From Branchiostoma belcheri (lineage: Eukaryota; Chordata; Leptocardii; Amphioxiformes; Branchiostomatidae): a stretch of 64,000 bases of DNA. Positions 33,201 to 43,800 of this stretch are shown here, in pieces; position 1 is the stretch's first letter; each line of letters opens with the position of its first letter. A program made the position numbers and the translations under genes. The notes beneath the pieces were generated by a model. It saw only the letters and a list, made by a program, of their open reading frames with translations. It had not been told where the DNA came from and ran no database searches. The stretch spans positions 1,058,862-1,122,861 of the forward strand of contig NW_017803943.1 of NCBI RefSeq assembly GCF_001625305.1, in the 5' to 3' direction.

Positions 33201-35721
33201 TCTTACATTCTGTAGGTTGTGAGTTTGATCCCCGGCCGAGTCATACCAAAGACTTTCTCTGCTTAGCACTCAGCATTTGGTTAAGAATACAGGAATTAAA
33301 CACACACCACTACCAGTGGACCAGCCCCTGCTGTTGTGACTGTGTGGCTCAAGGGCTACAGAAACAGAGGTGGGTGCTGCCCTATGCACCATATATAGGT
33401 GCAAGAAATGAACTTTTAACAAGCTAACCTGTGTGGGTGTATTTTAGCCTCTTGAGTGGCTTTTTTTCTTCACATTTGGCTGCTGTCAGGTGAGGCAGGA
33501 AGAACTCGGCCGCTCCTCTGTCGAAGAAAGTGTTTCCGATGGAGTCATCTTTGATCGCCCAGATGACTTCACACCCCTCAATCTCATAGCTGTGGGATCC
33601 AGAAATAGTTTACTTAACATGTTCAATTCCTTCTCATATGGTTGTTTGCTTTGTACAATACTTAAAAGGTACATAAATTCTTCTCCTTTTTTATTTAAAA
33701 AAATCACTCTTATACACTCTCATCACTGCTACATGTAGTACCTTTACCTTTCTTACAGACATTCAAAGATGAAGGAACAACTTACACCAGCTCAAGTGCA
33801 ATGCCACCATTTCCCACGATAACAACTCTTCTGGCATTGGACAACTTCTGCTGAAAGTGCTGTAAACAAGATCATTATATAACACTGAATGCATATAGAA
33901 TTCATGACTTTTGCTGAACTTCTAATATGCAAAAAGGTCACAGTCATAACAAGCGTTGGCGTTGAGACACAGTCGCATTCTTTTGTACAATTTTTTTCCC
34001 TTAAGTTTTTTGGCAAGGCTATAACAAGCTAGGATCTACAATAACCTTTTCCATTACAAGACAGCAGAAGTTTGTGAGACACTTCCAGTTGCAATTGTAT
34101 GACAGTTTACAACAGGGTTTACATCATGTGGCAGTTTACTGGTTATACAATTCAAATTCAAACCGCTTGTTTACCTGTACAGTCTCTGTGTCCCTGATCC
34201 CTATGACATGAAGATTGTCCTTAGTGATGAGTTTTGGCTGGCCTCCTGTACAGATACACAATTTGGTGTAAGGAAATGTCTGCCCATCTTCTGTGTACAC
34301 CTCCTGTAGGGAACACACAAAACTCATAAAAGTCAGCTTTAGGTCTAGAAGATCCCTATAGCCTAGGAAAAAAATGTTTTTTTTGTTTTCCCGAAAGGAA
34401 CCTAGCAAAAACCCGCCTACACCCGCTGACGTTAGCCTATTTTATTTTGATCTGAATTTCAAACCCTAGGTAAGTCTGAACACTACTTTTCAAAAAGTGG
34501 CAAAAAAAGATGGTACTGACAACATTGGAGGACCTTTTCAATTGTAGGTAAGCTTCTCAGCATGAAACAGTAATGCATTTGCAAATCATACGTTTGTTTT
34601 TCTTCACTGGAAATTTTGACAATTACAAACATTCTTAAAGAAAATCAAAAGTTCTCAGATGAGATATAAAGATCTGTACTGGTAGTGACTTGTTGTAACT
34701 AACATGTTTGTCTGTGTCCAGTGACTTGACCAGTGTGTGCACTACTCTGACATTAGGACAGGCTTTCTGAAGAGCATCGGTCGTTGTCTCTTCAACATCA
34801 AACTCCTCCATGGCCCGACCAACCTGGCAAAGAAAGTCACAGTCTTAGAAGTTAGACACATACTGGTAGTGGATCATCTTTAACAACTAATTATATCTTA
34901 ATCAAGGCAGCTTGCAGAGGAGATTCATTGAGAATGTGTTTTCACTATACACATGTTGCATTGGTAGGTAAACAGGTTGATAAAAAAAATCCTCAAAACT
35001 GATATCTAATGCCTTGATAAAATCTAGGCCCCCTGGCAGCTTTGTTGTATAGTGCAGATTACATGTCGGTATGATGCATAGACATGCAGTCTTTTGTGTG
35101 CCACTGATATATAATGTACTACTGTCATTTTAAGCAGATATTGGGGATCGAGGAAGAATGTAACGCTTTCTGTCTACCATGCCTCTCTGATGGTTACCCC
35201 AGAGAGGCTCGGCAGTCAGAAAATGTTACTGTCCTCTGAGTCCAACCCCACATCTGCTTGAAGATGAGGGTACTCACCTGTCTGAAGTTGGTGACAGACT
35301 TGATGAGAGGAGAGGCTGACAGCAGCGTGATGGGGTCATCTGGGGACAACGCTGACAACTGTGGGGAGAAGCAGGCTTTAGAAGGCTTTCTAAGACAAGT
35401 ATTTTTCAAGCTTACTCTAAGACTTTCTAAGGCTTTTTCGGGATTCCCACGCGACCACAGACTCTAGCCATGTTACATTAAAGATTTCAGATCTATACAA
35501 TTAGCCACCAGAGCATGGCAAGCCTCTAGAACTTCAGTCATTATATATCTGGGTACTTATTTCTTTAAAACTTAAGAAATCACCTGTTCAGCACAAGTAA
35601 CGCCCGCAATTCCGCCTCCAACAATCACAAACCCCGCCGCCCGAGCTTGTTCCGGCTCCAAGTCGGGTGGGAGGGGGGCGATTTCATCAGCTTTCTCACC
35701 GACTTCTCCACTAGCAGCCAT
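30235..35721 (-). CDS. PYROXD1: Pyridine nucleotide-disulphide oxidoreductase domain-containing protein 1
   Basis: FAD/NAD(P)H oxidoreductase; vertebrate PYROXD1 is nuclear/cytoplasmic, linked to myopathy and reported to protect the tRNA ligase complex from oxidation (from memory). Coding exons (complement): 35584-35721, 35278-35358, 34704-34823, 34175-34303, 33786-33859, 33429-33589, 32940-33040, 32561-32687, 32004-32116, 31653-31775, 31276-31413, 30731-30803, 30235-30410; 1554 nt, 517 aa (human 500). The FAD-binding GGGIAG is at about residues 35-40. LCICTGGQP follows, and a second dinucleotide motif [10 protein letters not shown] lies near 169-178. [10 protein letters not shown] and DVFAAGDVC match the C-terminal FAD contact. 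The C-terminus [11 protein letters not shown] is nearly invariant in the family. No CxxxxC redox pair was seen after the first Rossmann motif, as expected for PYROXD1. The donor at 30731 was chosen because it restores RCTKG and the frame. Confidence 0.94.
31528..31544. repeat. (CAT)n microsatellite
   Basis: About six CAT units lie in a PYROXD1 intron. Confidence 0.85.
32341..32413. repeat. Short hairpin repeat
   Basis: GCTTTCTCAGTGTC at the left pairs with GACACTGAGAAAGC at the right, and the pairing continues inward (AGTCACTGTTTTT with AAAAGCAGTGAC). It lies between two PYROXD1 exons and is probably a MITE remnant. Confidence 0.6.
32846..32905. repeat. Near-perfect 20-bp-stem hairpin
   Basis: AAAGAAATGGTTTCTAATAC is followed, after about 16 bp, by its exact complement GTATTAGAAACCATTTCTTT. 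It lies just outside PYROXD1 exon 32940-33040. Confidence 0.7.
33171..33247 (+). repeat. tRNA-derived SINE head
   Basis: Carries TGGCCAAGTGGG (A-box-like) and GAGTTTGATCC (B-box-like) at tRNA spacing. It is nearly identical to 3351-3430. Clover-leaf ends are missing. Confidence 0.7.
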
Positions 35722-36579
35722 TTTAGAAAATCACGATTAGCTTGTGTGTGACGTATTAACGTTTATGGAGCAGTCTTTGACTTTAGAATATTGATACAAG
35801 CCTTATTGATGACAAAACAGACACATCAAAGGCAGCCGAAATGTGCAGACGACGCAACATGCCACCATGTTGTGGTGTAATCAGCTGCTCTGCTCTGCAG
35901 TACTAATACAAATCAGTAGTCGGCGCTTCGGTACAGTCGCATTGGCCGGTCGGTGCAGTGGGCATAAATACATGCATTGTCAATGCACTTCAAAAGCTTT
36001 TTGTCAGACATGGCCAGTTTTCCACTAGGGAGATTCTCATTTTTCTGATGCTGGCCAAGCCTTTTGTTGTCTTTCAGCTGAAGTTATGTACAGTTATTAC
36101 AGTACAACGTCCTATTCTAGTTCTAAATTTTCTTCTCGTGATCTGCCCACTCCTACACACAGAAGTACATCTCTTTGCTACAAATTAAATGAATTATTCA
36201 ATTTGCCAGGAAATGGTTTCAATAGTTTTCTACCATAATTTATACAATCACGAGAGGCCCGGCATCTTACAAAACCAATTGTTCCATACACCAGGACAAG
36301 TAACACATGGGATAGACGTTGCACAATGTTGCATCTTTTATTGACAAAAGAAACAAGTTTTTAAACTCTCAATGTGTTCAAAGTATGGAAATTACATACT
36401 GGTATAAATGTTGCTTTTAGGTAGTATGTACATAGTTATATGACACAACACTACATGTATTAGAGATAGTTTTAACCAATGTTCAGTGATTCCACAAAAC
36501 CTTCAATGGCCATGGTTTTATGTGCATGCCAGAAAAGCCCATATATTCATAAAAAATAACCAGTGCTTAATACATTCAT
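35722..36579. other. PYROXD1 promoter side and YJU2B 3' UTR
   Basis: The right-hand part is the YJU2B 3' UTR, with a minus-strand AATAAA (plus TTTATT, 36337-36342) about 240 bp after its stop. The left part, about 35722-36330, must hold the PYROXD1 promoter and 5' UTR. No coding exon is visible. Confidence 0.55.
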
Positions 36580-39500
36580 TCATACACTGTCCTCATCTGA
36601 GTCATACTCCACCAGACCCAGGCTTGTACTCCTTGTTGCGTTATCACTTCTGTCTGTACTCCCATCTAACAGTTCTTTGGCACTTCCTGTCTGACAATCA
36701 TTATCTGTCCCCTCTTCAATGTTCCCTGTTCTATGTGGAGCTTTCTTTTCAATGCCTGATGGCAAACTACTGGAACAATGTGAACCGTTCTGCTTATTGG
36801 TTTGGTTAACAGAGTCTTTTTCTTTGGCCGATGTGTCGTTGTTGTCCGACACTCTCTTAACTAGTTGTTTTATCTCGCTTCTGACACCAAGTGCAGGTTG
36901 TTCCAGGTCAAATGCAGAGGGTGCCTTTTTCGGCAGACTGAGTCCCAACTTCTTTTTGGCATCCAGTAGCTTGTTGTCCTTGCCTGGGGAGACTGCTGTG
37001 GAGGTCGAGGGTTGGGTGGAAAAAATGGACCGACTTGCAATCGCCTCTCTCTTCTGTTTCTGCTTCTTCTCGTAAGCTGGTGTGGATGAAAGCAAATACG
37101 ACTGTTACAAAATGTCAACTTAATTTATTTGCACTCAAAGTGAACACAATGTTTGAAGCAGACAAGTTTTCAAGAGGCATCAAAAATGGCCTTTTCTGAG
37201 TTGAAGGAAATACAGGTACTGTACAACTATACAACTATTTTTAGTACATTCCTACATATGTATGTTGAAAGGAGAAAAAAGGACTCACAATCCAGGCTGT
37301 GATATTTGAGTAGCGAGGCGAGTTTCTTGTCGTCCTCGTGTTCTCGGACGAGCGGGATCGCCAGGGACGACTTCTCCAGCAGGGCAGCGTCTTCTGCTGC
37401 CTCCTCCTTCAGCATGGTCTTCTCTCCCTGAAGACAATAACACAACAAACTTACAACTTCTTAACACACAAGAACAGAGTTTCAGAGGACAACACAAGAA
37501 ACCTATAACTTCTCAATAACTTCTCAACACTTTCTTCTCTTCCTAAGACAAGAACACAACAAACTATGTCTTACAAGTTCTTAAGCTGAAACTGTACACA
37601 AAGAAAACTTTCTTTTAGAAAGGAATATGCTTTTTGGCAATGACTTTGTCTTCATGGCTGAACTTTGTATGAAGTTTTTTCAAACTTCTGATGCCATTTC
37701 CATGAACTTGGACTTCCCTTACCCTGAACTTCCTGCGAGCCCTCTGGTTGAGTGAGAAGTCGTCTTGCCACTGGGACTTCCACTGCTCGATCTCGGCCAG
37801 GCGTGGCACGGCAGCTTTCCTCTTGTCCTGGTCCTTCACGCCGTGTTCCAGGCGGAACATCGGGTCGGACGCCATCTTCTTTTTATCCTCATGGTCTGAA
37901 ATGCACACATTCAATATGAAGTCAGGTAGCTTTTCATGGTAGAAAATGTATTAAATAACAGGATACAATTATCATAACTATAGTGATGGCATTCAAGTTA
38001 ATGCAGATGCAATACAACCTTATTTGTTTTTTATTTGTACCTAAACGTTAAGTCTCTATTAGACTCCATTATTTCTTTTATACTTCTATATATTGGTGGC
38101 ATTCCATTTAATGGGACTGGTGCAGGTAGACCAGATCAGAAATACCTGCACAGCTCCAATTTTACCAGCACTAAAGTGCATGTGTAGGTGGTATTTTGAC
38201 CCCTGAAAGGGGTGGCGGTGAAAACTTTCTTCTTAATGATCCTACCTTCACAGACAACCTGCTCGTTCTCCGCGGCGTCCCAGCGTTCCTCCTTCCTCCG
38301 CGCGCCGCTGACGATGACGTAGTCGCAGTTCTTGGGGTCCGTCTGGATCTCGAAGCGGTTGTCGCACAGGTGGCACTTCATGCGGAACTTGTAGATGGGT
38401 GTGGTGTAGTACATCCCCACCTTCGTCTTCTCCGCATTGTAACGCACACCTAAAAAAACGGCGGGGGATATCAATGTACAGTAGTTGGTTGATTTTCAAG
38501 CTGAAAATTTAACGTTTAAACATCGAACTTCATCTTAAAATCTGTCAGGCAATGGACATTGAAAGTTTCTTTTCTTTTTTTACTTTCAGACAATGTTTTC
38601 AAGACTTACCCATGCCCACATGGTTCCCACATCCTCCACACCAGATGTTGTATGGCAACTCAAACCTATGGGGAAATATCAAATGGTCAATGACAGCTCA
38701 AAAATACATGTACTCCTTCATAGCATGAAAACTAGGAATCATTCTGTTCTTGCTGGCAAATAATGACTAGTATTACATTAACAGTAGTGGGGTTCTGATC
38801 AGTTGGCACTTTGTCTGTCCAGACCTTTTAGCCTTTGGGTTTGTGAGCTGGCCCATGGGCACAAGATTAGTGACATAGTAGGATTTGAACCCAGGACTTC
38901 TTAGATCTGAGCCAGACACTTTAACGTTTTGCCACACAACTACACTTCTATACTACTCTACGTATACATGTACATGGTGTATCTGATACAGAAGAAGTTG
39001 TTTCACTTACCTGATGATGAGGATACCCTGGGAGAGTTTGCGAGCGCGGTCTCTCAGGGGATGGGAGTTACGGTACTTGTTGATGGACTTGTGCTACAAG
39101 GGACAGACACAGGGTAGAGATATTACTGACGATACACTTATTAAGAACCTGTAACGTTATATCAATACAATGTGGTTTTGACTTATTTTGATCTTTTTCG
39201 TGCATCACATTTTATAGTACTATAGCACATTATCAATGTACTAGGTTAACAGGCATAAGGCAATGGCTGGTTATAACACACAACACTTGGTATTTATCAT
39301 AAAATTTATATCACAATTTATCATAAACGACAGACATCCATAATTTCTATGATTATAAATATTTATACACAATATTATTTTTTTATAGATTATACACGTA
39401 CCTTCTGTGGGTCAAAGTCCGGAGGGTAGTACCTGTTCACTGCTTTACGGTCAGACTAGAGGGAATAAAACAATGTGACGTTGAGAACAGCGCATATTCA

Positions 39501-39642
39501 TAATCATAATTTCAATAGGAGCTAGCTAGTATGATAAACAGTCTGCGTGCGTAAGTCTCAGATTCGAGTTCTGTTACAAAACAGCGCAATTTTAGCAAGA
39601 TAGAGAAACTTCTGGGATCTGTAAAGCTTCACAACGTACCAT
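36580..39642 (-). CDS. YJU2B: Splicing factor YJU2B (CCDC130)
   Basis: CWC16-family protein; its relative YJU2/Cwc16 acts at the first step of splicing, and YJU2B is believed to associate with the spliceosome. Coding exons (complement): 39640-39642 (ATG only), 39402-39455, 39011-39093, 38610-38665, 38246-38449, 37723-37895, 37289-37427, 36580-37076; 1209 nt, 402 aa (human about 396). The N-terminus SDRKAVNRYYPPDFDPQK and NSHPLRDRARKLSQGILIIR match YJU2B and not YJU2. A Cys4 zinc-binding set is visible: WCGGC near residues 56-59 and KCHLC near 91-94. QTDPKNCDYVIVSGARRKEERW follows. Residues about 125-240 are basic and helical, probably coiled coil. The C-terminal 165 residues are low-complexity and end in an acidic EYDSDEDSV tail like the family's. 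The start codon is alone in its exon, so a different first exon is possible but not needed. Confidence 0.94.
38820..38940 (-). repeat. tRNA-derived SINE fragment
   Basis: On the minus strand it has TGTGGCAAAACGTTAAAG, then GGGTTCAAATCC, then a CTTGTGCCCATGGGC-like body. It is the same family as 27725-27865 and 43188-43345. It lies in a YJU2B intron. Confidence 0.6.
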
Positions 39643-40869
39643 GGCTGGGTTACAGGCTGGATAGACTCTCCGTAGTCGTCAAAAACTCGCTAAAACGTCA
39701 AAAGATCGTCGTTTTGTTCTTATTTTCTTCCCTCGGCGGCCATCTTGAATTGTGTGACGTCATTAGGGGTTACTTGAGGTCAACTTTTGTCAAGGACAGC
39801 TGTTCCTCATTTCATGGTCAAAATTATCATTTCTGCGCACGAACTAATTTTCCGGTTATCATAAATGGGAATGTGGGACACTTGTGTACGTGTCAGTACC
39901 AGCGTGAGCTTGTATGTCTCAAAAAAATGAAAAGTTTGGAGAGCCTCTTCGTTCTTGGCTTCTACTCTAATTTCTTTTCCGGCGCTGTGATTGGTGGAAA
40001 GTAACCCGGAAGTGGTCTCCGCTGTTCTGGTTGACCGCGGATTTCGGGGGAGGGGAACTGGCAAGTCTTGTTGGAGCGTCGGAGAGGAAAATTATCGCCG
40101 AGAAACGGGTTTTAAAACGTTTCCTCGGGCCGACATTTCGTCTGGTGATCGTGCAGGCCTTCAGGTAGGTGGGGGAGTAGGTTTGGTGCCGTTTGAGGGA
40201 AGTTCCCCGCTGATATCGTCATGAGTTTCCAAGGGTGCCACAAGGACATGTCCATGTTCCGTGCATACGTGTAGTACGTGCAGGTGGTACATGTCATGTT
40301 ACACGCTAGTATAATTACCGGAAAAAAGTTGTAGCGACCTTCACAGACTAGTGTACACCCCCTGGAGGCATTGTTAGTTCTATTTGAGAAAGCCAGGGCA
40401 GGGCGACTTTTTCGAGAGTCTTCTTCAAACGTCGTACATAATGTTTTCTTAACGAAGTAATCGACATCTGACAAATAGCTAGAAGCAAATCCGTGACTCG
40501 CTAAACCGATTATCATAATCAGTGCTGTATGTTGTGCACTCAATCACTCTGCTACCTGTATCGATTTTCTAAGGATGAGTGTTTTTTTTTTTTAATAATG
40601 CCAGTGAGACAAGTCAGGCAGATAGACTAGGCTTAATTAGTATTCAAAGCAGGTTGTATATTGGAAGGGGGTTTGGCGTAGAGAGAGATAGGCTGGCTCA
40701 TTCAACAAATGTCTGTTATCAGGGGGTCATAAATAGCGAGGCTGCTGCATTAATTCCGGCATGGTAATTGTGGCTACGTGTGTCTGGCTGCTCCAGGCCG
40801 CGTCACGTTAGATGAAGGGCCCCCGCGGGATTCATACGGGATGAGGGGCGTGCGCTCGCTCGGCGAGGC
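39643..40869. promoter_or_regulatory. Divergent promoter interval between YJU2B and AGL
   Basis: Holds the 5' ends of both genes. A CCAAT-type word (GATTGGTGG) lies near 39990. The right end, 40790-40869, is GC-rich and carries two short upstream ORFs for the AGL frame (40812-40844 and 40841-40873). No other coding sequence is evident. Confidence 0.45.
40812..40844 (+). other. Upstream ORF 1 of AGL
   Basis: Ten codons plus TGA (MKGPRGIHTG). Its stop overlaps the start of the next uORF in an ATGA arrangement. It is relevant only if transcription starts upstream of 40812. Confidence 0.4.
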
Positions 40870-40873
40870 ATGA
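40841..40873 (+). other. Upstream ORF 2 of AGL
   Basis: Ten codons plus TGA (MRGVRSLGEA). Its stop at 40871-40873 overlaps the first AGL ATG (40870-40872), again as ATGA. The three starts are 29 nt apart (40812, 40841, 40870). Confidence 0.4.
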
Positions 40874-43800
40874 TGAAAAATCGAACGGCTTCTCCCGGGC
40901 TATCACTCGGAGGCCTGCCGCCCTCCGTGAGGGAGGCAAATTACAAGCGTAGCAGGATGGAGGTCGGGGAGCGTCGGGAGCAGAGGTGCTCGTGGCTGCG
41001 GCGGATCGGGAAGAGTGTGCAGTACGCGCTCCTGTGCGTGCTCCTGTCCCTCCGCTCGGCTCTCGTCTCCCTCAGGAACTGTTGTGCGTTCGTGTTCTTC
41101 GGAGACACTCCGGAGGGTACGTTGTCGTCGTTTTACGCTCTCTTCCCAGCTGGAGAAAACAGCTGATGTCTGATTCATTAGAAACCGCCCTGCAGATAGG
41201 TCACGACTTTGTGTATTGAAGTCTTTTGATTCGTTGATGGATTGATTGGTCGATGTCGCCTTTTGATCTTGACCTTAGCTGTCATTTGAAGCGTCTCTAT
41301 TAAGAGACAAGACAGATATAGTTATCTGTTGCCGGGTAGGATGTACATTGTACATGGACAAGAGTGGTATCATGATCAGCCTGGATGTGCTTTTTGAGTT
41401 GCTTATGGTACTCTCCAACTCCAAGCAGCGGTTTGGGCTTCAGCTTATTTTTCGTGTGTTTTTACGCATTTTTATCAACTTTCTTTGGTGGAATTTTTTC
41501 TAGATGTAAAAGAAAGTTCCAGCGCAAAAAATAAAGCCTGATAAAAATGCCTACAAGCACACTAAAAAAAGCTGAAGCCTATATAGCTAACCTCTGTCCT
41601 TGGATAGTTTGTGGTGCCACTAGCCTAGCCTTGGGGGCATGTGGCACACATAGTTATCTACTTCACAAGGACATAAGGTCACCATGAATTTATGATTGTT
41701 AAAGTACTTCAGGGCTATTCATAACCCGATAACAGGAATATTACCATCTTAATATTCTTTTATTGCTATTTATAAGTCTGAAAATCTACATGCTAGTCAG
41801 AGGATCTTGTAGGGTTTCAGAGGACAACCTAATTATAGTAAAACTTAAGAATTTTTGTATTAAAGAGTAGCTCAAAAGAGCCTTAGTTTTTTTTAAATCT
41901 CAGGAACAACACATTTATTATTGGATAATTGACCACAACTAAGTGGTAGAGCGAGGCTATGGTATTCCCCTAGTGGCAGTTTGTTGATCCCTCTGGCTGC
42001 ATCAGACTAAGTCTTTGATCCATGGATGAACCAAAAGTGCATCATTATGGCACAACGCAAATCAAATCACCGCTGGGTCCATTTTGTCCTCCCACATTAG
42101 GTATCCTTATGACTTTATGCACTTGTATCTAGCTTAGTTTAAAAGCAGTTGTGTTATCTTAGGGCATATTTTTCAGCTTGATAGTGTCAACGGGCTTTGA
42201 ACTCTGTAAAGTAGAGGGTTCTTACCAGACTGTTTATCAGGCCCACTATGCTGTGATTTGTACCCCTATGTTGAGATATAGTCATTTAGCCCATACACTG
42301 TCTTTTAACCAGCTTAGGGGTGTTTAGTCATAAAAAGCTAAAACCAGCCTAGGATACAAAACAAGCAACCGTTTTGCATTAGTGACATTGCATTTTTGCC
42401 TCACAGATATCAGTATGCTATGGGATAGGATTGATTCAACTTACTATATTTAAAGAATAACCAAAAATTGACTTTAAAAATCCAGTTTTGCAGACCACAA
42501 AATTGTATTGGATGCCCTAAATTCTCAGGTATTCAAAATAGTGGGGAAATTTTCTGTTGAATAAGTTATTAATATATACCACACGCTGAGAGTAGTCTGA
42601 ACTGTAATATAAACTCTACTTTGGTGGGCTGTTAACTACACCATAAGGAGTGATAGATAGGTATAAGACTGATAGGTCAGGGAAGGCTGATCCTGTGTAT
42701 GTCTTCAGAATGATTTTAAACAGGCTGCACATTTTTGGGTCTTATGAATGGTATCTTGTTAAGGTGATGTAACCAAATTTTCCTCCTTCCTATTCAACAA
42801 TCCACTTTTGTTGCCCTAGATGTTTCTAGTGTAGATGATTTTCTCCTGCTGTTTTCCAGGCTTGTGTAAATGTTCTTCCAACACTAAAGACTCTTCTTTC
42901 TACGACGACTTCAACAACCGCCCGTCCGAGATCAAAGTCATGGCAGAGGGAGGACCAACGACTAACGCCACGGCTGCGGGGCAGACGGGGGCAGCTGCAC
43001 CTGCCGCTCCGAACTCGCCCCTGCGACAGGTGCAGCAGGTGCGCGTGCTGCAGCTGAACGATGGAGAGCACCTGAATACCACTCTGTTCCGGTTGCAGAA
43101 AGGTGAGCTTCCTCTGACTGTAACCATATACATGTGCATGTAATGTTGGCATTCTGTCATACATGGGATGCAATTTAGCATAATCATGGGGTCGTGTGCC
43201 GTAACAGCAGAGCGTTCTGCTCGGAACCAAGAGGTCCCGGGTTTGAACCCTGCCATGTCACCGATCTTGTACCCTTGGGAAAGGCACTTTACATGACTTT
43301 CCTGGATGGAGGCCTGGCGAACCCCATCTCATATTAGCCACAAGAAAAGCAGAATCTTCAGCTAGTTGAAGGTGGCTGCCTCAAATTCAAAATGAAAGAA
43401 GAAAAGAAGCATGCGATACAAGTGTTCTGTCCTATGTGATAACTAGCCATACAGGGTTCTAACGGTTATCACACAGGCTTCCGAAATGTATGAACCCAGT
43501 ACATTTACTTGTGCAGGTTTAATAGGTTCAGGTAGATAATATATACATCAGAAATACATGCACAGCTCCAATCTACTGCCACTAACAGGTACAGGTAAGG
43601 TGCAGGTAGACATCAGAAATACCAGCTCCAATTCTGTACCTACACATGTGTTCCCAGTATTTCGAGCCCTGCAACTGGCATTCAATATTACACTTGAGTA
43701 ATGCTCATATAATTTCTCCTTGAATGTGCTTTTTGACACACATACATGTATATTATCCCTGGTCCCATTATGAAGATGTTAAATTGTAGCAGACGGCTCG

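Larger units (their letters stand above)
41117..42859. other. AGL intron 1
   Basis: No coding sequence recognised. It holds a foldback element (41435-41580) and a family A repeat copy (42320-42520). Confidence 0.6.
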
